Below, in pieces: positions 1 to 5,261 of a stretch of DNA of 5,976 nt; within the stretch, counting starts at the first letter, position 1, and each line of letters opens with the position of its first letter. Under the pieces are notes generated by a model. It worked only from the letters and a program-made list of their open reading frames with translations, was not told the DNA's origin and made no database searches. The stretch covers positions 1,029-7,004 of the forward strand of contig JANLGB010000117.1 of the NCBI GenBank assembly GCA_024653405.1, written 5' to 3'. The position numbers and the translations under genes were made by a program. The stretch comes from Candidatus Saccharicenans sp. Its GTDB lineage: Bacteria > Acidobacteriota > Aminicenantia > Aminicenantales > Saccharicenantaceae.

Positions 1-1965
1 TTTCATCACCTCGCCCAGGGAACCGGTCAGCATCAGGTTGCCCTTGCCCTGCATCCTGGTGGCTTCGACGAACAGGATTTCGCCGCCGGCCGCCGTCCAG
101 GCCACTCCGGTGGCCACGCCCACCTGGTCCTTCTTGGTAAGCTGGTCACGGAAAATTTTCGGCGGCCCCAGGAATTTTTCTATGTTCTGGGCGGTCACCC
201 GGACTTTTCTCTTCTTGCCCTCGGCAATCTGCCGGGCTACCTTGCGGCAGATGCCGGCAATTTCTCTCTCCAGGTTGCGGACTCCGGCTTCCCGGGTGTA
301 CTGGGAAATGATGGCTTTGACCGCCCCTTCAGAAATATCGATGGCTTCGGGCTTGAGGGCATGCTCGGCAATCTGCTTGGGGATGAGGTGGCGAAGGGCA
401 ATCTGCAACTTTTCTTCCTCGGTATAGCCGGGTAGCTCGATGATTTCCATCCGGTCGCGGAAGGCTGGCTGAATCGGGTCGAGGAGGTTAGCTGTGGTGA
501 TGAACATGACCCGGGACAGGTCAAAGGGCACGCCCAGGTAATGGTCCAGGAAGCTGTTGTTCTGTTCCGGGTCCAGGACCTCCAGCAGGGCCGAGGAGGG
601 GTCGCCCCGGAAATCGGCCCCGATTTTATCCACCTCGTCCATCATGAAGACCGGGTTGTTGGAACCGGCCCGCCGCACCCCCTGAATGATCTTGCCGGGC
701 ATAGCCCCGACGTAGGTCCGGCGGTGTCCCCTGATTTCGGCTTCGTCGTGAACTCCGCCCAGGGAAATCCGGACGAATTTCCGGCCGAGGGCCCGGGCAA
801 TCGACCGGCCAAGGGAAGTCTTGCCGACACCCGGCGGCCCGACGAAACACAAGATCGGGCCCTTGATTTTCTTGGACAGCTTCCTGACGCTCAGGTACTC
901 TATGATTCTTTCCTTGACCTTTTCCAGGCCGTAATGGTCTTCATCCAGTATTTTTTTGGCCATCCTGAGGTCAAGGTTATCCTTGGTGCTGATGTCCCAA
1001 GGCAGAGAGAACATCCAGTCCAGGTAATTCCTGATAACCGCGGTTTCGGCCGATTCCGGGTGCATCTGGGCCAGGCGGTTGATCTGCTTCTCCAGCTCTT
1101 CCCGCACCTCGTCTCCGACCCGGAGTTTCTTCAGCTTTTCCTGGTAAGCTTTGACCTCTTCCTGGAGTTCGGAACCTTCCCCCAGTTCCTTCTGGATGGC
1201 TTTCATCTGCTGCCGCAGGAAGTACTGCCGCTGCAGCTTATCCAGTTCCCCCCGGGCTTCGTTGGAGATCCTGGACTGCATCTCCAATAGCTCCAGTTCC
1301 CGTACCAGGAGCTCGTAGACCCGCTTTAACCGCAAGACCGGGTCGACAATTTCCAGGACTTCCTGGGCTTCCTTTACTTTGAGTTCCAGGTTGGAGGCGG
1401 TCAGGTCAGCCAGCCGGCCCTGGTCTTCCAGGTTAGCGGCAATCACCAGTATCTCGGGCTGGATGGCCTTACCCAGGGAAGTGGCCTTTTCCAGGCCGGA
1501 GCGGACGTTTCGGATCAGGGCTTCGAGCTCGATGGTCTTCTCCACCTGTTCCGGTTCCTGCAGGGTGACTATTTTAGCCTGGACGAAGGGTCCTTCATCT
1601 TCAAAGGTTTCGATCCTGGCCCGGACCAGACCCTGGGCCAGAATCCTGATGCGGCCGTCGGGCAGCTTCAGCATTCGCATGATCAGGGCCACCGTGCCCA
1701 CCTCATAGACATCTTCCCTCTTGGGTTCTTCAATCTCCATGTCTTTCTGGGTCAGCAACAGAATCATCCGGTTGGTAGACAGACTGTGATCTATGGCCGC
1801 CTTGGACTTTTCCCGGCCGACATAGAGCGGGGCTATCATGTAGGGGAAAATCACTACATCCCTGAGCAACAGCACGGGCAGGCGGTCGGGAATCTGCAGC
1901 TTCTGCTGCTGTTCCTCGGTCAGACCATTGACCGCTTCTTCGGGAGAATTATCGAACTGGGACAT
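1..1965 (-). CDS. lon: ATP-dependent Lon protease (endopeptidase La), C-terminus cut off by window edge
   Basis: Lon is a cytoplasmic AAA+ serine protease that unfolds and degrades damaged and some regulatory proteins. The 655 visible residues run in the family order. The N-terminal substrate-binding domain begins near residue 28 (LPVLLLRDVVIFPYM). A charged helical linker carries the family signature QRQYFLRQQMKAIQKELGE. The AAA+ module has Walker A GPPGVGKT (376-383, Lys382), Walker B MMDE (Asp443, Glu444), sensor-1 Asn493, a DRME arginine-finger segment (504-507) and sensor-2 GVR (Arg563). The protease domain starts with GVAWTAAGG (620-628) and stops in TGSLGEVMK at the window edge. The catalytic Ser and Lys of the Ser-Lys dyad should lie a few tens of residues further on and cannot be checked. 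Two adjacent ATGs exist (1968 and 1965). I chose 1965 because the strong AAGGAGGT is only about three bases from the first. The start overlaps the hsp20 stop, so the two are probably co-translated. Confidence 0.97.
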   Translation of the reverse strand, partial: MSQFDNSPEEAVNGLTEEQQQKLQIPDRLPVLLLRDVVIFPYMIAPLYVGREKSKAAIDHSLSTNRMILLLTQKDMEIEEPKREDVYEVGTVALIMRMLKLPDGRIRILAQGLVRARIETFEDEGPFVQAKIVTLQEPEQVEKTIELEALIRNVRSGLEKATSLGKAIQPEILVIAANLEDQGRLADLTASNLELKVKEAQEVLEIVDPVLRLKRVYELLVRELELLEMQSRISNEARGELDKLQRQYFLRQQMKAIQKELGEGSELQEEVKAYQEKLKKLRVGDEVREELEKQINRLAQMHPESAETAVIRNYLDWMFSLPWDISTKDNLDLRMAKKILDEDHYGLEKVKERIIEYLSVRKLSKKIKGPILCFVGPPGVGKTSLGRSIARALGRKFVRISLGGVHDEAEIRGHRRTYVGAMPGKIIQGVRRAGSNNPVFMMDEVDKIGADFRGDPSSALLEVLDPEQNNSFLDHYLGVPFDLSRVMFITTANLLDPIQPAFRDRMEIIELPGYTEEEKLQIALRHLIPKQIAEHALKPEAIDISEGAVKAIISQYTREAGVRNLEREIAGICRKVARQIAEGKKRKVRVTAQNIEKFLGPPKIFRDQLTKKDQVGVATGVAWTAAGGEILFVEATRMQGKGNLMLTGSLGEVMK

Positions 1966-2432
1966 CATTCACCTCCTTGACCTTCAGCTTTTGTTTTCTG
2001 GATCTTGACCTCAATTTCCCTGGTGGTCCTGGGTTGCTTTTTGAGAACGATGGTCAACACACCGTTTTCCAGAGAAGCCCTGGTATCCTTGGTGGAAACG
2101 GCCACCGGCAAGACTATTTCTTTGTGGAAGAAGCCCATTTCCCTTTCCAGCCGGTGAAACTTCAAGCGGGCGGCTTCCACCACTTCCTTTTTCATCCCGC
2201 TGACCTCCAGGCGGTTGCCCCACTGGACTATCCTGAGGTTCCTGGCCGGGACGCCCGGGACTTCGACCTCGACCACCACCTCGTCCTCTTTCTCGTAGAC
2301 ATCAACCGCCGGCTCCCAGGCCAGGCCCAGACCGCCGAGGCTTTCCCGTTTGAAGACCAATTCCCCGTCGCTACCCCTGATCTGGGTTTCAACCCTAAAA
2401 ACCCGGGCTACAGGTTTAATCTTTTTTTTCAT
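1965..2432 (-). CDS. Hsp20/alpha-crystallin family small heat-shock protein
   Basis: A 155-residue small heat-shock protein, an ATP-independent cytoplasmic holdase that keeps unfolding proteins soluble for refolding or proteolysis. The N-terminal arm is short and basic (about 1-37, starting MKKKIKPVARVFRV). The alpha-crystallin domain spans about 38-132. It opens with WEPAVDVYEKEDEVVVEVEVPG (residues 39-60), continues with FHRLEREMGFFHKEIVLP (92-109), equivalent to the usual HRxERxxGxFxRxxxLP, and closes with LENGVLTIVLKK (121-132), the A/L-x-N-GVL signature. The tail has IEVKI (140-144), which can supply the I/V-x-I oligomerisation motif. No good Shine-Dalgarno site precedes the ATG at 2432. 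The gap to nrdR is 29 bp, and the stop codon overlaps the start of lon by one base. Pairing with lon fits a holdase-plus-protease unit. The family is clear. Whether it is an IbpA-like or class-A type cannot be told. Confidence 0.93.
   Translation of the reverse strand: MKKKIKPVARVFRVETQIRGSDGELVFKRESLGGLGLAWEPAVDVYEKEDEVVVEVEVPGVPARNLRIVQWGNRLEVSGMKKEVVEAARLKFHRLEREMGFFHKEIVLPVAVSTKDTRASLENGVLTIVLKKQPRTTREIEVKIQKTKAEGQGGE
1971..1978 (-). promoter_or_regulatory. Strong Shine-Dalgarno site of lon inside the end of hsp20
   Basis: On the minus strand AAGGAGGT lies within the last codons of hsp20 and six bases (counted from AGGAGG) upstream of the ATG at 1965. It is a near-perfect anti-16S match, much better than the ribosome sites of the other genes here. 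It decides the lon start between the two tandem ATG codons and implies that ribosomes finishing hsp20 can restart on lon. Confidence 0.85.
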
Positions 2433-2450
2433 CGGAGTCAGACAGTGCCG

Positions 2451-2479
2451 GTTTTATGTTTTTATTTTTCTTTGAGCAA
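2451..2479 (-). promoter_or_regulatory. Possible weak internal promoter before hsp20-lon
   Basis: On the minus strand TTGCTC (2474-2479) and TAAAAC (2451-2456) are separated by exactly 17 bases, in an A-rich stretch spanning the nrdR stop. Transcription would start about 12 bases before the hsp20 ATG. Both boxes are imperfect and AT-rich sequence gives such matches by chance. I see neither a CIRCE operator nor a sigma-32-like CCCCAT element. Confidence 0.22.
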
Positions 2480-2917
2480 ATTTTCCAGCACATGCTTAAA
2501 TTCTACCACATCCTTAAATTCGCGGTAGACCGAGGCAAAACGAATGTAGGCTACCTTGTCCAGGGCCTTCAACCTTTCCATGACTATCTGGCCGATTTCC
2601 GATGATTCCATCTCTTTATCCGGCCGCTCCTGCAGGATGGACTCGATTTCTTCCACTATTTCTTCCAGCTGGCTGATCTGGATGGGCCTCTTTTCGCAGG
2701 CTTTCATCATGCCCCGGAGCAACTTCTGGCTGTCGAAAGGCTGCCGGGTGCCGTCTTTCTTTACCACCATGTAGGGCAGCTCCTCCAGCCGCTCGTAGGT
2801 GGTGAAACGCTTCTTGCAGGACAGGCATTCCCGGCGCCGCCGGATGGAAACGCCTTTCTTGCTTTCCCGCGAGTCGATAACCTTGCTCTCCAGGAAACCA
2901 CAATAGGGGCAGCGCAT
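2462..2917 (-). CDS. nrdR: Transcriptional repressor NrdR
   Basis: NrdR represses ribonucleotide reductase operons by binding paired NrdR boxes in response to bound ATP/dATP. The 151-residue product has the usual family length. The N-terminal zinc ribbon has Cys3, Cys6, Cys31 and Cys34 (MRCPYCG and [17 protein letters not shown]), with the conserved KVIDSR between the pairs. The ATP-cone domain follows at about 49-139, with [13 protein letters not shown], the EKRPI segment and the highly conserved [16 protein letters not shown] longer reading frame to 2998 exists, but its extra 27 residues are not family-like and overlap the upstream gene. The ATG at 2917 begins exactly with MRCPYCG, has GAGGG nine bases upstream, and shares one base with the upstream stop (TGATG). 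No NrdR box was recognised in the window, so its targets lie elsewhere. Confidence 0.97.
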   Translation of the reverse strand: MRCPYCGFLESKVIDSRESKKGVSIRRRRECLSCKKRFTTYERLEELPYMVVKKDGTRQPFDSQKLLRGMMKACEKRPIQISQLEEIVEEIESILQERPDKEMESSEIGQIVMERLKALDKVAYIRFASVYREFKDVVEFKHVLENLLKEK

Positions 2918-3942
2918 CAGCTCTTTCCCTCTCCCATTTTTCTGGCCTGCAGGAGGCTGAGGCCGTTTCTCCATAATATAACATAACCCAGCAGGCATGT
3001 CACCACGAACTGCAGCGAATGGATGACTATGGTCAGGCCGACCGCCCGGTTGGGGTCCATCCCGTAGAGGCTGGTCAGGGCTAATTTGCTGAAATAATCA
3101 AACCCCCCGGCCATGCCCGGGGTGGGAATGGAAGCTCCGATCATCGTCAGGAAGATATAGGGAACGATGAAAAAATAGGGGATTTTAAGACCGTAACCCG
3201 TATAAAAAACCCAGTAAAGAAGCGAGATCCCCAGCCAGACCACCAGCGACAGGCCAAAATAGCCCAGAAGGCGGGCGAAGGAATGGAAGAACTTCAGCCC
3301 CTCGACGAACTCCAGGCCGAATTTCTCGATGCCCGGCCGAACCCTGGCCGGAAACGGCCGGCTGATGGCCCGGAAAACGCGGGCAGCCCGGCCTTTTAGG
3401 AAATAGAGGGTGGTTATCAACAGGAAAAGCGCCGCTGCCAGGACCAGGCCAAGTTTCCCCCAGAAATAGAGGCGGCTCAGGGTCTCGGGCTGCAGCTCCA
3501 GCTTGTAGCTGAACAGGTGCCTGGTCAGCAGGAAGGTTCCGAGCAGGAAGCAGTTGGTAAACAGGTCAAAGGTCCTTTCCACCACGACCGTGCCCATCAG
3601 GTAGCCCGGGCTCAAATTCTCGGCCCTGGCCAGGTAGATGGGCCGGACCACCTCCCCCACCCTGGCCGGGAAAAGCAGGGTGATGGTGAAACCGACGGTG
3701 GTGGCTTCCACCGCTTTGCCGAACCTCAGGTCCGGTTTGACCGGGTAAAGCAGGAACTTCCAGCGGATCGACCTGGTGACCAGATGCAAAGGCCCCAGGA
3801 AAATGGTCATGACCAGGAACGGCAGCCGAAATTCGCGAAGATAGCCCCAGACTTCATTCCAGCGGACGCTCTTAAAAAAGAACCAGAGAAAGACAGCCGT
3901 CAGCAGGAATATTATCAGGTAGTTAAGCTTGCTCCTGGTCAT
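2917..3942 (-). CDS. Flippase-like integral membrane protein, UPF0104 / LPG-synthase-TM family
   Basis: A 341-residue polytopic inner-membrane protein of the family containing the lysylphosphatidylglycerol synthase transmembrane region and AglD-type proteins. The soluble lysyl-transferase domain of full MprF is absent. About eight hydrophobic segments are visible (near 7-24, 40-56, 80-93, 115-140, 163-182, 228-250, 256-276 and 300-323). Family landmarks are RSIRWKFLL (58-66), [18 protein letters not shown] (84-101), VERTFDL (121-127) and [16 protein letters not shown] (269-284). Members are proposed to flip or present lipids, or to assist glycolipid synthesis; the substrate here is unknown. 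The frame is open to 4092, but that would run into the tRNA gene and past the promoter. The ATG at 3942, starting [10 protein letters not shown] just before the first membrane helix, is preferred, with a weak TTAGGT ribosome site. It is the first gene of the four-gene unit and overlaps nrdR by one base. Confidence 0.9.
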   Translation of the reverse strand: MTRSKLNYLIIFLLTAVFLWFFFKSVRWNEVWGYLREFRLPFLVMTIFLGPLHLVTRSIRWKFLLYPVKPDLRFGKAVEATTVGFTITLLFPARVGEVVRPIYLARAENLSPGYLMGTVVVERTFDLFTNCFLLGTFLLTRHLFSYKLELQPETLSRLYFWGKLGLVLAAALFLLITTLYFLKGRAARVFRAISRPFPARVRPGIEKFGLEFVEGLKFFHSFARLLGYFGLSLVVWLGISLLYWVFYTGYGLKIPYFFIVPYIFLTMIGASIPTPGMAGGFDYFSKLALTSLYGMDPNRAVGLTIVIHSLQFVVTCLLGYVILWRNGLSLLQARKMGEGKS

Positions 3943-3979
3943 ACCGGGACCTAACACACCCTTGAAATTTAAGTGTCTT

Positions 3980-4008
3980 ATTATACAGTTTAGGATGGTA
4001 ACCTTCAA
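3980..4008 (-). promoter_or_regulatory. Sigma-70 type promoter of the membrane protein-nrdR-hsp20-lon unit
   Basis: Reading the minus strand, TTGAAG (4003-4008) is followed after exactly 17 bases by a perfect TATAAT (3980-3985). Transcription would start near 3974, giving a leader of about 32 bases before the ATG at 3942. It stands back to back with the tRNA promoter; the two -35 boxes are 16 bp apart. Confidence 0.8.
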
Positions 4009-4024
4009 ATCTCGCCCTCTCCCC

Positions 4025-4053
4025 TTGAAAAATGGCCCGGAATTGGCTATATT
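4025..4053 (+). promoter_or_regulatory. Sigma-70 type promoter of tRNA-Gln
   Basis: TTGAAA (4025-4030), a 17-base spacer and TATATT (4048-4053) lie just upstream of the tRNA. The expected start near 4060 would leave only a few bases of 5' leader before the mature tRNA end at 4065. The stretch between -10 and start (TAAGCGAG) is partly GC-rich, as is common at stable-RNA promoters. Confidence 0.78.
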
Positions 4054-4064
4054 TAAGCGAGTGC

Positions 4065-4138
4065 TGGGAAGTCGTCCAACGGTAGGACACATGACTCTGG
4101 ATCATGTTATCTAGGTTCGAATCCTAGCTTCCCAGCCA
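4065..4138 (+). tRNA. tRNA-Gln (anticodon CTG, reads CAG)
   Basis: A complete 74-base cloverleaf folds by hand. The acceptor stem TGGGAAG (4065-4071) pairs fully with CTTCCCA (4128-4134), giving the U1-A72 pair typical of glutamine tRNAs. The D stem is GTCC/GGAC (4074-4077/4085-4088) with a 7-base loop. The anticodon stem CATGA/TCATG (4090-4094/4102-4106) is perfect around loop CTCTGGA, with anticodon CTG at 4097-4099. The variable region is TTAT. The T stem CTAGG/CCTAG encloses TTCGAAT. G73 and CCA (4136-4138) are encoded. T8-C9 also occurs in E. coli tRNA-Gln. It reads CAG; a TTG-anticodon Gln tRNA is expected elsewhere in the genome. No U-tract terminator follows. Confidence 0.97.
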
Positions 4139-4182
4139 ATCTCCCCCCCTCCGGAGCTGCCACTATTTTAAAATCCGGGCGT

Positions 4183-4211
4183 CAGGAACTAACAGGCAGG
4201 TGGGAGTTCTG
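4183..4211. repeat. Inverted repeat / hairpin
   Basis: CAGGAACT (4183-4190) can pair with AGTTCTG (4205-4211) with one bulged G, across a 14-base loop. It starts 45 bases after the tRNA CCA end. There is no T run after it. Confidence 0.45.
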
Positions 4212-4235
4212 ATTGAAGGGCAAGGCCGGGAATCA

Positions 4236-4279
4236 GGCCCGGGCGCAGCACTTAGAGAAGTAAAAAAGTGGGCCCGGCC
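4236..4279. repeat. Long imperfect hairpin, about 13 base pairs
   Basis: From outside in, GGCC (4236-4239) pairs with GGCC (4276-4279), C4240 is bulged, and GGGC (4241-4244) pairs with GCCC (4272-4275). A small internal loop follows (GCAG against G4271). Then CACTT (4249-4253) pairs with AAGTG (4266-4270) around a 12-base purine-rich loop. It is the strongest structure in the gap. Neither strand has a T tract after it, which argues against a simple intrinsic terminator. Confidence 0.6.
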
Positions 4280-4302
4280 AAGGCCGCTACGATTTCTAAG
4301 CT

Positions 4303-4373
4303 CGAAGATTTTTGGCGACCTGATAATAGCCACTTAAACCTGTTGAATGGCTAGAACCGTGATTTAATCTTCG
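4303..4373. repeat. Nested inverted repeats (stem within a stem)
   Basis: The outer arms CGAAGATT (4303-4310) and AATCTTCG (4366-4373) are perfectly complementary over 8 bases. Inside them TAGCCA plus TT (4327-4335, C4333 bulged) pairs with AA plus TGGCTA (4346-4353) around a 10-base loop. Two coaxial stems of this kind are typical of structured RNA, but could arise by chance in a 345-bp stretch. Confidence 0.55.
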
Positions 4374-4379
4374 CTTCCT

Positions 4380-4418
4380 GGGCCTTAAACTCAGGCTTGA
4401 GCCAGCCACGATTGGCCC
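4380..4418. repeat. Short inverted repeat
   Basis: GGGCC (4380-4384) pairs with GGCCC (4414-4418). The enclosed stretch can form a smaller CTCA/TGAG hairpin. Five GC pairs is weak evidence alone; it is listed because it continues the run of hairpins immediately upstream. Confidence 0.3.
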
Positions 4419-4483
4419 GATTTAAACCTTGCTACTGCGAACCTGAAGCCGGTGTTGGCTATAAGAGCTGGTGAACAAAGTTT

Positions 4484-5239
4484 TCAGCCCTGATGGCCCC
4501 GGGCTAATTCCACCCCGCGTTCTTTAAGGTTTTTCTCCACGAAGGGATAAAGAATAAGCTCTTCCAGCTCGAGTTCCGGCCCTAACGACTGGGCTACCAG
4601 CATTGATTGCAATCCCCTTATTTCTTCCCGGGTGAAAAGGTCCGCGGTGAGTGCCGGCCAGCATTTCACCCCGTATTGTTTAAGATGCAGCAGGGCCGCT
4701 ATAGGCTTAAAAAAGTAATCGCGTAAAGCCCCGGTAATCAGCTGGAAGCGGTCACGGTCAGTGGCTTTAAGACAGACCCTCACCCGGAGATTCTTAAAGC
4801 GGCTGAGGCTCCGGGCAAATTCCCGCTCCTGACCCAGCATCAGGCCGTTGGTTTCCAGGATAAAACGGCAATCCGGGGCCCGGGCCGAAAGCCCTTCCAG
4901 GATTTGAACGAGATGGGCCAGCGATTCTGGCCCGAGGAGCGGTTCGGCCCCGCTGACTCTGATTTGGTTCAGGCGGTGTTTCCTGGCCAGTGACAGAACC
5001 CGGGCCACCACTTCTTCCGGGGAAAAGAAGGTTCCGGCCCCGGCCGGGTCCAGGTTCCGGCTGTAATTCCAGCAGTAGGCACAGAGAAAAGAACAGCCGA
5101 CGGCATCAGCCGTGACTATGCCTCCGTAAAATTGACCCGACCGGAAGCGATAGTACTTCCGGCGGCCGGAATCCATGACCAGTTTTTCCACCTGGCGGGA
5201 ACGTTCCAGCGGGTCAAAGGGCAGGTCAAGCGAACCCAA
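4484..5239 (-). CDS. Small radical SAM domain protein, function unknown
   Basis: A 251-residue radical SAM enzyme: a [4Fe-4S] cluster cleaves S-adenosylmethionine to start radical chemistry, and it is probably cytoplasmic and oxygen-sensitive. The cluster motif C-x3-C-x2-C is Cys49, Cys53, Cys56 (CSFLCAYCW), within the stretch YYRFRSGQFYGG (29-40) to NYSRN. The SAM-binding strand reads RVSGAEPLLGP (94-104), with Ala in place of the second Gly of the usual SGGEP. FILETNG (126-132) is the next conserved barrel strand. There is no SPASM or other C-terminal cluster domain and no Cys-rich tail. The protein resembles PflA-like or MoaA-like uncharacterised radical SAM proteins, but I cannot assign a substrate. 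The start is TTG at 5239, preceded by GGGATGGA; an in-frame TAG shortly upstream leaves no ATG alternative. It lies 22 bp after galactokinase and probably shares its transcript. No clear terminator follows. Confidence 0.88.
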   Translation of the reverse strand: MGSLDLPFDPLERSRQVEKLVMDSGRRKYYRFRSGQFYGGIVTADAVGCSFLCAYCWNYSRNLDPAGAGTFFSPEEVVARVLSLARKHRLNQIRVSGAEPLLGPESLAHLVQILEGLSARAPDCRFILETNGLMLGQEREFARSLSRFKNLRVRVCLKATDRDRFQLITGALRDYFFKPIAALLHLKQYGVKCWPALTADLFTREEIRGLQSMLVAQSLGPELELEELILYPFVEKNLKERGVELARGHQG

Positions 5240-5261
5240 GGTTATCCATCCCGAAAAAATT

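Larger units (their letters stand above)
4139..4483. other. 345-bp gene-free gap, rich in inverted repeats
   Basis: This gap separates the 3' ends of the convergent tRNA and radical SAM genes. I find no convincing reading frame, no tRNA, and none of the landmark sequences I know for tmRNA, RNase P RNA or SRP RNA. It contains at least four hairpin-forming inverted repeats in a row (4183-4211, 4236-4279, a nested pair at 4303-4373, and 4380-4418) plus a small one at 4447-4460 (AGCC/GGCT). None is followed by a clear T run on either strand, so they do not look like ordinary rho-independent terminators. The octamer TTAAACCT occurs at 4334 and again at 4422. The gap may hold an unrecognised structured RNA or only transcription-end structures; the strand is undecided. 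Confidence 0.6.

Noticed and set aside
541..1290. 249-codon plus-strand open frame opposite lon
   Set aside because: It is antisense to a continuous, motif-rich lon frame. Its translation is Pro/Asp/His-rich with no recognisable domain, as expected of a shadow frame.
1977..2528. 183-codon plus-strand open frame opposite hsp20 and the end of nrdR
   Set aside because: It spans two real minus-strand genes and their gap, and shows no family features.
2918..2998. N-terminal extension of NrdR by 27 residues
   Set aside because: NrdR proteins begin at the MxCPxC zinc ribbon. The extension lies wholly within the upstream coding region.
3517..3954. 145-codon plus-strand open frame opposite the membrane protein
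   Set aside because: It is the antisense shadow of hydrophobic codons, giving a Gln/Asp/His-rich product without any motif.
4058..4066. CIRCE half-site-like GAGTGCTGG near the divergent promoters
   Set aside because: Only one arm is present; there is no TTAGCACTC partner at the proper spacing, and the bases belong to the tRNA leader and acceptor stem.
3943..4092. N-terminal extension of the membrane protein by 50 codons
   Set aside because: It would cross the TATAAT promoter and part of the tRNA gene. The extension has no family similarity, and the ATG at 3942 sits just before the first membrane helix.
4116..4483. Integration site (att) at the tRNA 3' end
   Set aside because: No second copy of the tRNA 3' segment is visible downstream, and there is no integrase or other mobile gene in the window.
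4139..4483. tmRNA, SRP RNA or RNase P RNA in the gap
   Set aside because: None of their conserved core sequences (for example the tRNA-like ends of tmRNA or the RNase P GAGGAAAGTCC box) was found on either strand by eye.
4470..4500. Intrinsic terminator at the end of the radical SAM gene (AGCCC/GGGCT around the stop codon, minus strand)
   Set aside because: The stem is only about five pairs, it overlaps the stop codon, and it is followed by GAAAACTTTGTT rather than a T run.
5247..5249. ATG just upstream of the radical SAM gene
   Set aside because: It is out of frame with the radical SAM protein and its frame stops after a few codons; the in-frame TTG at 5239 gives a full-length product.
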